DNA of 55,083 bases. Origin: Flavonifractor sp. An100. GTDB taxonomy: Bacteria; Bacillota; Clostridia; Oscillospirales; Oscillospiraceae. Both the position numbers and the translations under genes were made by a program. This document shows positions 8,283-17,811 of this stretch, in pieces. The stretch is from positions 1 through 55,083 of the forward strand of contig NZ_NFMA01000024.1 of assembly GCF_002161175.1 (NCBI RefSeq). Reading direction: 5' to 3'. The notes under the pieces were generated by a model. That model made no database searches, was not told the DNA's origin, and saw only the letters and a list, made by a program, of their open reading frames with translations. Every line of letters starts with the position of its first letter. Position 1 is the first letter of the stretch.

Positions 8283-9974
8283 ATGAACGCGGTTGAGATC
8301 GACGGCCTGACCTATACCTACCCAGGCGCCCCTCAGCCCACCCTGAAAGAGATCTCCCTTCAGATCGAGAAAGGGGACTTCCTGGCGGTCGTTGGCAACA
8401 ACGGCTGCGGGAAGTCCACTTTGTGTAAGGCCCTCAACGGCCTGATCCCCCACTTTATCACGGGGATCATGGAGGGAAGCGTGCGGGTGGAGGGGCTTGA
8501 CACCCGGGAGAGCGACGTGGGCGTCCTGGCCCAGAAGGTGGGCTATGTATATCAGGACTTTGAAAACCAGATCGTCCGGCCCACCGTGCTGGACGACGCC
8601 TCCTACTCCTGCCTGAACTACGCCTTCCCCGACTACCTGGCGCGAGGCAGGACCGCGTTGAAGCAGTGCGGTCTGGAGGGCAGAGAGGACGAGTACGTCT
8701 GGCAGCTCTCCGGCGGTCAGACCCACCTGCTGGCCCTGGCCGGCGCGGTGTCTCTTCAGCCGGACATCCTGATTCTGGACGAGCCCATCGCCCAGTTGGA
8801 CCCCATGCACGCCGACCGGATCTATGCGGTCCTCCGGGACTTGAATGAGAACCACGGCAAGACCATCCTCGTCATTGAACACCATACCGAGTACATCGCC
8901 GACTACTGCAAGCATGTGATGCTGATGAGGGACGGCCAGGTGCGCTGGATACTGCCCACGGAGAATGCCCTCCAGCGGGTGGAGGAGCTGGAGGAATGCA
9001 ATATTTTTCCGCCCCAGGTGACCCAGGCGGCCCACCGGCTGCGGAAAGCAGGCCGTCTTCCGTCGGACATCCCCCTGCCCACCACCGTGGAGGGAGGAAA
9101 AACCGCCTTCGCCGGACTGCATTATATCTCCCGGGAACGTCCGGCGCCAGCTGTCCCAGACGGAGAGAGCGCAGTCTCCTTCCAGGACGTATCTTTGGCC
9201 TACCGCTCGGTAAAGGGGGAGCCCCACACCGTGTTCGACGGCCTGAACCTGAACATACGGAAAGGGGAAAAGGTGGCCCTCATCGGCTCCAACGGGGCGG
9301 GCAAGTCCACCCTCATGAAGCTGATGGTGGGTCTGCTGAAGCCCAATTCCGGCACAGTTTCCCTCTTTGAGGAGGCCATTGGGGACAAAAAGGCCGAGGA
9401 TCTGTACCGGCAGATCTCCCTGGTGTATCAAAACCCGGAGGAGATGTTCATCAAGGACTCCATCCGCGCCGACATCGCCTACGCCATGGAGGTGCGGAAC
9501 GTCCCGGAGTGGGAGAAACGCACCGGGGAGCTGCTGGAGCGGTTCCGGTTGACGGAGCTGCAGGACCGGGACGGTCGCCTCATGTCCGGCGGGCAGATGC
9601 GCCGGGCCAGCCTGGCCATCGGGATCGCCTTGAATCCCGGCATTCTGCTGCTGGACGAGCCCACCGCCAACCTGGACATCGCCACCCGGCGGGAGATCAT
9701 GGCGGTCCTGTCCGATATGAAGGACATCATTCAGACCGCCGTCATCGCAACCCACGATATGCAGCTGGTGTGCCAGTGGGCGGAGCGAATCATTGTGCTG
9801 TGTAACGGCCAGGTGGTGGCCGACGGCGCCCGGGACGAGATCTTTGCCCGGACTGATGTGGTGGAGCGGGTGGGCATCCGCCCGCCGGAGATCTTCTCCA
9901 TGGCGCAGGCTTTAGACAGCCGTTCCATGTGCTATACCATTGACGAGTTCCTGTCATCCTTTCAGGAGGTGTGA
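8283..9974 (+). CDS. ECF transporter fused double ATPase
   Basis: A 563-residue protein with two ABC ATPase halves in one chain. Half one (about 5-230) has P-loop GNNGCGKST, signature LSGGQ and Walker B ILILDEP. Half two (about 295-545) has P-loop GSNGAGKST, signature MSGGQ and Walker B ILLLDEP. In ECF systems the two ATPases (EcfA and EcfA') are usually separate; here they are fused. It powers uptake through the neighbouring S and T subunits. It starts one base after the S-component stop and overlaps the start region of the T gene. Confidence 0.93.
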   Translation: MNAVEIDGLTYTYPGAPQPTLKEISLQIEKGDFLAVVGNNGCGKSTLCKALNGLIPHFITGIMEGSVRVEGLDTRESDVGVLAQKVGYVYQDFENQIVRPTVLDDASYSCLNYAFPDYLARGRTALKQCGLEGREDEYVWQLSGGQTHLLALAGAVSLQPDILILDEPIAQLDPMHADRIYAVLRDLNENHGKTILVIEHHTEYIADYCKHVMLMRDGQVRWILPTENALQRVEELEECNIFPPQVTQAAHRLRKAGRLPSDIPLPTTVEGGKTAFAGLHYISRERPAPAVPDGESAVSFQDVSLAYRSVKGEPHTVFDGLNLNIRKGEKVALIGSNGAGKSTLMKLMVGLLKPNSGTVSLFEEAIGDKKAEDLYRQISLVYQNPEEMFIKDSIRADIAYAMEVRNVPEWEKRTGELLERFRLTELQDRDGRLMSGGQMRRASLAIGIALNPGILLLDEPTANLDIATRREIMAVLSDMKDIIQTAVIATHDMQLVCQWAERIIVLCNGQVVADGARDEIFARTDVVERVGIRPPEIFSMAQALDSRSMCYTIDEFLSSFQEV

Positions 9975-9979
9975 CCGCT

Positions 9980-10816
9980 GTGGAAAAATTGACCGCGAAA
10001 CTCTCGGAGAGCATTCTGGACAAGCTCTCCATGGACTTTCTCCGCAATCAGGTGCTGAAGAACGCCTATGGCAATGATGACACCGTCATCGCCGCGCTGG
10101 ACCCCCGGGTCCTGCTGGCCTGGTACCTGTTTTTCGGCCTGGTGCCCTGGTTTGTCAGCGACATCCCCTTCCTGCTGGGGTGCTTCCTGCTGGTGATGGC
10201 CACCACCCTCCTGGCGAGAGTGGCAGGGCTGGTGCTGTTCCTCTTCGCCCTGGGGGTGTTCTCCCAGACAGGGTATCTCTTTGTGGTGACCCTGCTCTTT
10301 GGAGGCGACGCCTCCGCCATTGCCCCGTTGCTCATCCTCACGTTGAAGGTGGCCACCATCTCCCTGGCCTCGGTGACCGTGTTCTCCGGGCTGGACCCGG
10401 ACAAGCTGTCCAACGGTCTCATGTGGTACGGCTGCCCGGAGCGGCTGAGCTTTTCCATTTCCTACGCCTACCGGATGCTGCCCATGCTGATGGAGGAATT
10501 CCAGAACGTGCTGCTCTCCTACCGGCTGCGGGGCAATCCCCCCGCCCACGAGACCTTCGGGGGCAAGGTGAAGTACCTGGTCTATCAGGTGAAGATCATC
10601 ATGCAGTCCTTCTACCCTCTGATGCTCAACACCGCCAAGCGCTCCCGCACCACGGTGGAGGCCCTGGAGCTGAGGGGCTACCGGTATGCGGCGGTGAACA
10701 AGTCCGTGAAGAAGATCAAGCTGGCCGCCCTGAAGGTCACCTATAACGATGGACTGTTTCTGGCCATCTCCTTTCTGGTGGTGGCGGTGGCCGTCCTGAT
10801 CTCCACACTGCTGTAA
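9980..10816 (+). CDS. ecfT: ECF transporter T component
   Basis: A 278-residue integral membrane protein of the EcfT/CbiQ family: several N-terminal membrane segments, then a charged cytoplasmic part ending in the coupling helix with ALELRGYR, and one last membrane segment. The GTG at 9980 is preferred because AGGAGG at 9964-9969 lies 10 bases ahead; an in-frame GTG at 9971 is too close. It scaffolds the ATPase and S component. A dedicated (group I-like) ECF system is implied because all subunits are in one operon. Confidence 0.88.
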   Translation: MEKLTAKLSESILDKLSMDFLRNQVLKNAYGNDDTVIAALDPRVLLAWYLFFGLVPWFVSDIPFLLGCFLLVMATTLLARVAGLVLFLFALGVFSQTGYLFVVTLLFGGDASAIAPLLILTLKVATISLASVTVFSGLDPDKLSNGLMWYGCPERLSFSISYAYRMLPMLMEEFQNVLLSYRLRGNPPAHETFGGKVKYLVYQVKIIMQSFYPLMLNTAKRSRTTVEALELRGYRYAAVNKSVKKIKLAALKVTYNDGLFLAISFLVVAVAVLISTLL

Positions 10817-10838
10817 GTAAGAAAGAAGGTTTTTTCTC

Positions 10839-11636
10839 TTGCGCCTGGATTTTCACACCCATGGGAAGCTGGCCAAAAAGCTCCCGTTTTCCACCACCTA
10901 CACAGACTGGCTCTTCGGCGAGGCCCGACGGGCCGGCCTGGACGCCCTGTGCCTGACGGAGCACTTCAACACCCTCCAGTTTGCCGATGTATACGGCTAC
11001 ATCGCCTCCGTGAGCCGGAGAACCGGGGACGCTCTGGAGCTGGAGAACGGCCTGAAAATTTTCCCCGGTATGGAGACCGATGTGGCCGAGGGGGGCCACA
11101 TCCTGTCCGTCGGGCCGCTGGAGGCCATTCTGGAGCTGAACCGGCGGCTGGAGCCCCACAAGGAGAAGGGAAATTTTATGCCCTTCGCCCAGCTGATGGA
11201 TCTGTTCGACCAATACCCGGTGGTAGTGGGCTGCGGCCACCCCTTCCGCGCCGGCGGCCATGTGCCCGAGCTGCCTCAGGGGCAGCTTCGGCGGCTGAGG
11301 TTCCTGGATCTCAACGGCAAGGACCTGGCGCTGGACCGGGATCGGACGGAGCGGCTCACCTACGCTCTGGGGAAAGAGCTGGAGATCCCTGTGGTGTCCG
11401 GCAGCGACACCCATCAGGCGGTGCAGTACGGCTGCGTCACCACGGTCTTTGAACGGGATGTGGACACCGTCCCCGCCCTCTATGGGGAGATGACAGCCGG
11501 CCGCTATACCATTGATCTATCCGACACCGCCGCCTTCCAGGTGCGTACCGCCTGCCTGCTGAAGCGGTCCCTGAAGGAGATCCACGCCCTGGGAGGCGAC
11601 TATGTGGCCATTCTGACCCGGGAGGCCACCGCATGA
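10839..11636 (+). CDS. PHP-domain phosphoesterase
   Basis: A 265-residue cytoplasmic metal enzyme of the PHP family. Metal-binding motifs are in order: LDFHTHG (HxH), LTEHFN, GMETD, GCGHP and SGSDTH. The start codon is TTG with AGAAGG about 9 bases upstream. PHP proteins hydrolyse phosphate mono- or diesters such as histidinol phosphate, nucleoside phosphates and cyclic sugar phosphates. Its place between an ECF transporter and an IMPase, with a 4-base ATGA overlap to the latter, suggests it acts on the imported compound or a derivative. Exact substrate unknown. Confidence 0.85.
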   Translation: MRLDFHTHGKLAKKLPFSTTYTDWLFGEARRAGLDALCLTEHFNTLQFADVYGYIASVSRRTGDALELENGLKIFPGMETDVAEGGHILSVGPLEAILELNRRLEPHKEKGNFMPFAQLMDLFDQYPVVVGCGHPFRAGGHVPELPQGQLRRLRFLDLNGKDLALDRDRTERLTYALGKELEIPVVSGSDTHQAVQYGCVTTVFERDVDTVPALYGEMTAGRYTIDLSDTAAFQVRTACLLKRSLKEIHALGGDYVAILTREATA

Positions 11637-12418
11637 CCGCCCTGACGGATCCTCTGGCGGAGGGGGCCGTCCAGGCGGTATTGGAGGCGGGGGAACTGCT
11701 GGCCGATCCCGCCGCCGTCAGGAGCATCCGGGCCAAGAGCGAGACGGACTATGTCACCAACGTAGACCTGGCGGTGCAGGAGTTTCTGCGGGAGCGCTTG
11801 GCGGCCCTGGCCCCGGACGTCCAGTTCATGGGAGAGGAGCAGGACAATTCCGCTCTGGACCTGACCCGTCCCTGCTGGATCCTGGATCCGGTGGACGGCA
11901 CCACCAACCTGATCCATCAATTCCAGCACAGTGCGATTTCCCTGGCCTTGGCGGAGGGTGGACAAATCGTCTTCGGTGTGGTATACAATCCTTATACGGA
12001 GGAGTGCTTCACCGCCCGCCGGGGCGGCGGAGCATTCCGAAACGGGGTTTCCATCCAGGTCAGCGCCGTCTCCCGGCTTGCGGACAGCCTTCTGTCCACC
12101 GGCACCGTTCCCGGCCGGCGGGAGCTGGCGGACACGGCGTTTCGCCAGATGCGGGCGCTGTATGACCGGTGCCAGGACATCCGGCGGACGGGCTGTGCCA
12201 GCCTGGAACTGTGCGATGTGGCCTGCGGACGGCTGGAGGGCTATGTGGAGCTTGTACTCCAGCCCTGGGACTACGCCGCTGGAATGCTCATCGTGGCAGA
12301 GGCCGGGGGACAGGTTACCGCTCCTGGCGGCGCCCCCCTTTCTCTGGCGGAGGGCGGGCCTCTGCTGGCCTCCAATGGGCGGCTCCACGGCGCGCTGCAA
12401 ACAATTTTGAAAGAATGA
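11633..12418 (+). CDS. Inositol monophosphatase family protein
   Basis: A 261-residue Mg-dependent phosphatase of the IMPase/SuhB fold. Metal-binding motifs: GEEQ at about residue 64, ILDPVDGTTN at about 83-92 and QPWDYAAG at about 207-214. The family removes phosphate from inositol phosphates, histidinol phosphate, sugar bisphosphates or PAP. It overlaps the PHP gene by 4 bases, so the two are probably made in equal amounts and may act in sequence (diester or cyclic ester to monoester to free alcohol). A second, distinct IMPase is encoded at 16977. Confidence 0.9.
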   Translation: MTALTDPLAEGAVQAVLEAGELLADPAAVRSIRAKSETDYVTNVDLAVQEFLRERLAALAPDVQFMGEEQDNSALDLTRPCWILDPVDGTTNLIHQFQHSAISLALAEGGQIVFGVVYNPYTEECFTARRGGGAFRNGVSIQVSAVSRLADSLLSTGTVPGRRELADTAFRQMRALYDRCQDIRRTGCASLELCDVACGRLEGYVELVLQPWDYAAGMLIVAEAGGQVTAPGGAPLSLAEGGPLLASNGRLHGALQTILKE

Positions 12419-12428
12419 GGGTTTCGTC

Positions 12429-13253
12429 ATGGACCTGCGCCTTCCCGCCGCCGCTGGGGAACTGACCCGGGCGGAGCAGAAGATCCTGGATTATATCAAC
12501 ACCAACACAGATACCTTCCTGTTTTCGTCCATTGGGCAGCTGGCGGAGCGGCTGGAGCTCTCCGACGCCACGGTCTCCCGCTTCGCCCGCCATGTGGGCT
12601 GCCGGGACTTCAAGGCGCTGAAATCTCTGGTGCTGGAGCAGTCTCCGGGCCCGGCGGTAAAGCTGGCGGCCACACTCAGTCAGGGAGCGCGTTTTTCCCC
12701 ACAGGCCTGGCTGGAGCGGCAGCGGGCGTACCTGGAGACGACCATACAGCAGCTCTCCACCGGGGAGTTTGACCGGGCGGTGGAGGCCCTCTGTTCCGCC
12801 CAGCGGGTATTCGTCCACGGGAAAAACGCCTCCGCCTCCCTGGCTCAGCTGCTCCACTTCCGCCTGCGCCGGCTGGGCTTACAGGTATCTCTCCTTCCTT
12901 CCGGCGGCTCTGAACTGCTGGAAGGGCTCTCCCAGGTCGGCGCAAAAGACCTGGTGGTTCTGTTCAGCTTCTCCAAACTCTCCCGTGAGGGCCGCGTCCT
13001 CCTGGAGCACAGCCGGGCCACCGGTTACCGGACGCTGGCCTTTGTGGGACGAACCTGCCTGCCCGCGGAGGAGCGGGCGGACGTCAGTCTGTTCGCCTAC
13101 CGCGGCACCGAAAAGGAGTATCACTCCATGGCTGCCCCCGCCGCCCTGCTGGACGCCCTGGCCGTCGCTGCGGCGGAGCGGTTAGGAGCCGAAAGCGCGG
13201 AACGCCTTCAACTGCTGCACCAGATGAAAAAAGACTACTTTCCGGATGGATGA
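12429..13253 (+). CDS. MurR/RpiR family transcriptional regulator
   Basis: A 274-residue regulator: N-terminal RpiR helix-turn-helix (LTRAEQKILDYINTNTD, then DATVSRFARHVGC) and a C-terminal SIS sugar-phosphate-binding domain (about 120-255). RpiR proteins sense phosphosugars. As the last gene of the ECF/PHP/IMPase operon, it probably controls that operon and possibly the next one. A perfect hairpin terminator begins at its stop codon. Confidence 0.9.
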   Translation: MDLRLPAAAGELTRAEQKILDYINTNTDTFLFSSIGQLAERLELSDATVSRFARHVGCRDFKALKSLVLEQSPGPAVKLAATLSQGARFSPQAWLERQRAYLETTIQQLSTGEFDRAVEALCSAQRVFVHGKNASASLAQLLHFRLRRLGLQVSLLPSGGSELLEGLSQVGAKDLVVLFSFSKLSREGRVLLEHSRATGYRTLAFVGRTCLPAEERADVSLFAYRGTEKEYHSMAAPAALLDALAVAAAERLGAESAERLQLLHQMKKDYFPDG

Positions 13254-13297
13254 ACGCATCCCCCATGTGTGCACACATGGGGGATGCGTTCATTTTT
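13251..13297 (+). terminator. Rho-independent terminator, perfect 42-base palindrome
   Basis: Bases 13251-13292 are a perfect inverted repeat (arms begin TGAACGCATCCCCC and end GGGGGATGCGTTCA) followed by TTTTT. It contains the stop codon of the RpiR gene and ends the ECF operon. Confidence 0.92.
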
Positions 13298-13452
13298 CAG
13301 GATAACACACGAATTTTACATGTATTTTACTGCGCTGCGGTAGTGGGCATCCACCGGATGTGATATGGTAAATTAGGTTTATTTTATATATTCCTTTATG
13401 TGCAGGTCCTTGCTGCCTGTGCACCGTATCAGGAAAGGAAGGGTCTACTGCT

Positions 13453-15072
13453 ATGAAACGCGCAGTTTTATCCGCATGTATCCTGGCATTTGCATTGCTT
13501 TTGACAGCCTGTGGTCCGGCATCGTCTGACAGCATAACCTCCACCGGCGATCCCGCCAGTGGAGAGCAGGCTTTCCACTACGGCGGAGATGTGACCCTGC
13601 GCATCCTCTCCGGCTCGGAGAACCAGGAGCTGGAGGGCATCCTGGATGACTTCGCCCGGGAACGGGGCGTGAACATCGAGATGGAGTACCAGGGCTCCCT
13701 GGATATCATGCGGACCCTCCAGGGGGAAACGGTGGACTATGATGCGGTGTGGCCGGCCAGCAGCCTGTGGCTCACCGCCGGAGACACCCAGTACCGGGTA
13801 AAGCACGCCCAGTCCATTTCCATCACCCCGGTGGTATTCGGAATCCGCCAGGGGTTAGCCGAGGAGCTGGGTTTCGTGGGCACGGAGGTGTCGGTCAGCG
13901 ACCTGCTCTCCGCCATCCAGTCTGGGAAGCTGAACTTCTGCATGACCTCCGCCACCCAGTCCAACTCCGGGTGCAGCGCCTACATCGGTTTCCTTTACGC
14001 CCTGCTTGGCAATCCGGATGTGATCACATCGGAGAGCCTTCAGACCCCCGGCCTCTCGGAACAGATCACCCAACTGCTCTCCGGCGTAGACCGGTCCTCC
14101 GGCAGCTCCGACTGGCTGAAGGACTTGTTCCTCACCGGCGGCTATGACGCCATGGTGAACTATGAGTGCCTCATCATCAGTGCCAACCAGGAGCTGGAGG
14201 CACGAGGCGAGGAGACCCTGTATGCCGTCTACCCCTATGACGGCCTCTCTATCGCGGACTCCCCCCTGGGCTATGTGGACAACGGGGATACTGAGAAGGA
14301 GCAGGCTTTTCTGGATCTGCAGGAATACCTGCTTTCCGACGAGGTGCAAAACGAGATCCAGCTCACCGGCCGCCGCACCGGCTACGAGGGGGTGTCGGCA
14401 GAAAACCGGGATGTGTTCCGCGCCGACTGGGGTATCCAGCCCGACCGGGTGCTCTCTCCTATTCGGATGCCCTCCACCGATGTGCTGATGGAGTGCCTGA
14501 GCCTATACCAGACGGAGTTCCGCAAGCCCTCCCTCACGGTCTACTGTCTGGACTACTCCGGAAGTATGGAGGGAACGGGCCGGGAACAGATGGTGGAGGC
14601 CATGAGCCAGATCCTGATCCAGGAGAACGCGGAGAAGAATCTGCTCCAGGCCTCGGAGCATGAGGTCAATATCCTCATCCCCTTTGAGGGCTACCCGCGG
14701 GACGTCTATGCTGCTGTTGGAAATGGCAGCAAGCTGGAAGCTCTCTATACACAGGTGGAGGCAGAAACGGCCACAGGCGGTACGGATATTTACTCCGCAG
14801 CCATGGAGGGCCTGCGGCAGCTGGGAAACTACGACCTGAGCCAGTACACCCCCGCCATCATCCTGCTGACGGACGGAGTGTCCGATGGCAGCATCGACGC
14901 TTTCCAAACCGCCTATGAGGCATTCGAAGCAGATGTACCGGTGTTCTCCATCATGTTCGGCTCCGCCGATCCCACCCAGCTGGAAGAACTGGCGGAACTG
15001 GCCCACGCCCAGGTCTTTGACGGGCGGGAGGATCTGATCGGGGCCTTCCGCAGTGTGAAGGGGTACAACTGA
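13453..15072 (+). CDS. Lipoprotein with substrate-binding and VWA domains
   Basis: A 539-residue lipoprotein (lipobox LTAC at residues 17-20). Residues of about 45-330 form a periplasmic-binding-protein fold of the SBP_bac_11 type. Residues of about 355-535 form a von Willebrand A domain with an intact MIDAS: DYSGS, the Thr in GGTD and the Asp in LLTDG. Such binding-protein/VWA fusions occur in clostridia next to XpaC and TelA genes, in an envelope or toxic-anion-associated cluster of unclear role. It starts a three-gene operon; the next ATG follows its stop by one base. Confidence 0.85.
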   Translation: MKRAVLSACILAFALLLTACGPASSDSITSTGDPASGEQAFHYGGDVTLRILSGSENQELEGILDDFARERGVNIEMEYQGSLDIMRTLQGETVDYDAVWPASSLWLTAGDTQYRVKHAQSISITPVVFGIRQGLAEELGFVGTEVSVSDLLSAIQSGKLNFCMTSATQSNSGCSAYIGFLYALLGNPDVITSESLQTPGLSEQITQLLSGVDRSSGSSDWLKDLFLTGGYDAMVNYECLIISANQELEARGEETLYAVYPYDGLSIADSPLGYVDNGDTEKEQAFLDLQEYLLSDEVQNEIQLTGRRTGYEGVSAENRDVFRADWGIQPDRVLSPIRMPSTDVLMECLSLYQTEFRKPSLTVYCLDYSGSMEGTGREQMVEAMSQILIQENAEKNLLQASEHEVNILIPFEGYPRDVYAAVGNGSKLEALYTQVEAETATGGTDIYSAAMEGLRQLGNYDLSQYTPAIILLTDGVSDGSIDAFQTAYEAFEADVPVFSIMFGSADPTQLEELAELAHAQVFDGREDLIGAFRSVKGYN

Positions 15073-15073
15073 G

Positions 15074-15715
15074 ATGAAGAAGGGACATCTGCGGCAGCTG
15101 GCGCTGGCGCTGGGCGGGGGGATCGCGGTCTTTCTGGTTCTGGCCCTGGCCCTCCGATGGAACTTCCTCTTCAGCGCCGTGCTGGGGGTGGGAATCTATC
15201 TGGGCCTGTGGTTCCTGCTGGCCCCCAAAGTGGATCCTATCACCCTCTATTTCGCCAAGCGGCCGGACGGTGGCGAGATGCAGGCCCTGATGGAGGAGGC
15301 GGAACGGGGTCTGAGAGCCATTCGGTCCGCTGCCGGCCGTATCACGGACGTCCGGACCCATGAGGATGCGCTGGCCCTCACCGAGACTGGAGATCATCTC
15401 TATCGGTATCTCTGGGAAAACCCGGAGAAGATCCCGTCGGCTAACCGCTTTCTCACCTACTATCTGGACACGGTGGGCCGGATCTTGGGGCAGTATGTGA
15501 AGTTCCAGGAGGCCGGGCTGAGGACTTCCGAGGTGCGGGAGTTCCAGCGGAAGGTGCGGGCCATCCTGCCCAAGCTGAAAACTGGATTCGAGGCACAGCT
15601 CAGTCAGCTGATGGCCTCGAAGCGGTTTGACGCGGAGGCGGATATGAAGGTCATGGAGGGCCTGCTGAACACGGAGGGATTCCAATGGGAAGCAAATCAA
15701 AATGGATCGGTCTGA
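15074..15715 (+). CDS. XpaC-like membrane protein
   Basis: A 213-residue protein with two adjacent N-terminal membrane segments (about 8-27 and 32-49) and a soluble helical C-terminal domain, matching the XpaC family (named for 5-bromo-4-chloroindolyl phosphate hydrolysis). XpaC usually sits beside TelA; no telA is present here. AAGGGG lies about 10 bases before the ATG. Its end overlaps the next gene by 31 bases in another frame. Confidence 0.75.
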   Translation: MKKGHLRQLALALGGGIAVFLVLALALRWNFLFSAVLGVGIYLGLWFLLAPKVDPITLYFAKRPDGGEMQALMEEAERGLRAIRSAAGRITDVRTHEDALALTETGDHLYRYLWENPEKIPSANRFLTYYLDTVGRILGQYVKFQEAGLRTSEVREFQRKVRAILPKLKTGFEAQLSQLMASKRFDAEADMKVMEGLLNTEGFQWEANQNGSV

Positions 15716-16751
15716 TCATCCTGCTGGCCGTCATCGGGGCGGCGGCGGTCTATCTGTTGCTGGGAGGCGGCCCCCAGCCGGAGCCCGCTGTCCTGCGGGG
15801 CTATGTGGGGGGCGAGAAGATCGGCCTGCTGGAGGACGAGGCGGTACAGGACATCCCGGGGCGGAACTACGGGCTCACCCTGGACTATGCCAAGGCAGGT
15901 TCCCTGGACATGGTAACGGCGGATCACGAGGGCCGGAATTTCCTCTTTCCCTCCAGCCAGACCGCCCTGGAGTATTACCAGCAGCTCTACGGCGCGCCGG
16001 ACAGGAGCCAGATCGTGTTCAACACCCCCATCGTCCTCTATACCCACCGGCCCATCCTGGAGGCGTTCCAGAAAGAGGGGCTGGTGACGGAGCGGGATGG
16101 GGTGTACTATATGGATATGGCCGGCCTGGTGGCGGAGATCGAGGCGGGCACCGCCTGGGCGGACCTGGGGCTCCCGGAGCTCTACGGCACTGTAGCGGTC
16201 AACACCACCGACCCTGTGCGCTCCAACTCCGGGAATATGTTCGCGGGGCTGTTGGCCAATGTGCTGTGCGGCGGGATGGCAGATGAGGACAGCGTGGAGG
16301 CTGTGCTGCCCGGCTGAAAGCCATCTTCGAGAAACTTGGCTATATGGAGGCGTCCTCCTCCGACCTCTTCGACCAGTTTCTCAAGACCGGCATGGGGGCC
16401 AAGCCCATGATCGCCGGCTATGAAAATCAGCTGCTGGAGTTCGCCGTGGAGAATCCGGAGGACTGGGAGCAGCTGAAGGATGACATCGTGCTGATTTACC
16501 CCACTCCCACCGTCTGGTCCTCCCACATCTACATTGCCTTGGACGAAGCGGGGGAGGCGGGTATTGATGCCCTGCTGGACGAGGGGATCCAGCGCCTGGC
16601 CTGGGAAAACCACGGTTTCCGTACCGAGGTATCCGGGACGGGCGCCGACGAAGACCACTTCGGCGTCCCCCACCTGGCCGCGGAGATCACCCAGGTGGCC
16701 GCCATGCCCAGCTACGCCGCCATGGAGAAGATCATTGCCGCTCTGTCGTAG
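15685..16751 (+). pseudogene. Membrane-anchored substrate-binding protein, frameshifted
   Basis: The first frame starts at ATG 15685 (GGAGG 8 bases upstream), encodes a membrane anchor (about residues 5-27) and a binding-protein-like domain, and stops at TGA 16315-16317 after VLPG. The protein resumes without a gap in the -1 frame (KAIFEKLGYMEASSSD) up to TAG 16749-16751. One missing base near 16310-16314 (CCCGGCTGAAA) would restore about 355 residues. There is no classic slippery heptamer, so a true mutation or a sequencing error in a G/C run is likelier than programmed shifting. The product resembles the binding domain two genes upstream. Confidence 0.75.
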
Positions 16752-16786
16752 AGGCGGCCTGCATAGCGCTCCCAGCCATGGCGAAT

Positions 16787-16842
16787 AAAAACCCCATCCT
16801 GTCCACTCAGAAGATATCTGAGCTGTACGGAATGGGGTTTTG
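16787..16842. terminator. Hairpin between converging operons
   Basis: An outer stem (AAAACCCCATCC against GGAATGGGGTTTT) encloses an inner stem CTCAG/CTGAG. It lies between the converging XpaC cluster and the minus-strand IMPase operon and could end transcripts from both sides. The rest of 16752-16976 shows no gene. Confidence 0.6.
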
Positions 16843-16976
16843 CTGTTATTGATCTGTCCATCGTGCGAGTGTGCTGATGGGTATACCTCAAGATTTGCGG
16901 GGCTGTAAACAATGAGAGTGCCTACCTATCGCTATGTTCCAAAAGTGTCCCTCAAATCTCTTACAACGGGCTGTTC

Positions 16977-17747
16977 TCATACACAGAGGATGCAATCTTT
17001 CAGTTCCATGGCATTGAAAGCAAGCACCGTGCTTTTCTGATCCAGGGGCAGTTCATCCCCATCCACTGTGAAGACCGCCCCGCCGGCCTCCTCCAGGATG
17101 ATCCGCGCAGCGTTGTGATCCCATGGAGAGGATCGCATGGTTACAAACAGATCTGCCCGGCCTGCGGCCACTTCACACAATTCCAAGGCCACGGAACCCA
17201 GACAGCGGACACCCCGAACCTTCCGGGAGAGCCGAATCATCCGCTCTTGGTACGGATGAGGCTCCAGAAAGGTATATTGCAGGCCCGGCGTTGTCAGCAG
17301 CAGTTCCGAAAGCTCCCGCCGGCCGGAGGTGTGGATCGGTGTCTGATCCTGCCACGCACCGCCGCCGTGCTTTCCCCAGTACAGCGTTTCCCGCTCCACA
17401 TCCAGCACCAGGCCGAACAGCGGCAAGCGTCCCTCCCAGCACCCCACGGAGATGGCGTAGTTTTGGTGCTGATTGATAAAATTCGTGGTCCCGTCGATAG
17501 GGTCGATATACCAAGTCACCGCCCCGGTGCGATGCGCCTTCGGCGGATACTCCTCCCCCACGATGGAGTCCCGGGGGAAGGCTGTCAGTATTTCATTTCG
17601 TAATAACTGCTCGATTTTCCGATCCCAATGAGTGACCAGGTCTTGGTGCCCTGTCTTTTGGCAGATCTCTGCCTCTTCCAGGTGGCACCGCCGCAGAAGA
17701 TCTCCGGCGTTTTGAACAACTTCCACAGCGACATTGAATCTGTCCAT
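16977..17747 (-). CDS. Inositol monophosphatase family protein (second copy)
   Basis: A 256-residue IMPase-fold phosphatase with GEEY, YIDPIDGTTN and SPWDHNAAR metal motifs. The ATG at 17747 is chosen because AAGG lies 6 bases upstream and a usual family N-terminus results; the frame extends further without support. It is the last gene of the LacI-phnDCEE-metallophosphatase-IMPase operon, 64 bases after the metallophosphatase. It resembles the IMPase at 11633 only in motifs, so it is no recent duplicate. It probably removes phosphate from the product of the preceding enzyme (inference). Confidence 0.88.
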   Translation of the reverse strand: MDRFNVAVEVVQNAGDLLRRCHLEEAEICQKTGHQDLVTHWDRKIEQLLRNEILTAFPRDSIVGEEYPPKAHRTGAVTWYIDPIDGTTNFINQHQNYAISVGCWEGRLPLFGLVLDVERETLYWGKHGGGAWQDQTPIHTSGRRELSELLLTTPGLQYTFLEPHPYQERMIRLSRKVRGVRCLGSVALELCEVAAGRADLFVTMRSSPWDHNAARIILEEAGGAVFTVDGDELPLDQKSTVLAFNAMELKDCILCV

Positions 17748-17811
17748 CCTCCACCTTCTTTCCTCTGTTTGATTTATAAAACCACATTCCTTATGGCTTG
17801 TCAAGAAGGCT

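Noticed and set aside
16300-16330. Programmed -1 frameshift in the binding-protein gene
   Set aside because: No slippery heptamer or clear downstream stimulator; CCCGGCTGAAA suggests one missing G or C instead.
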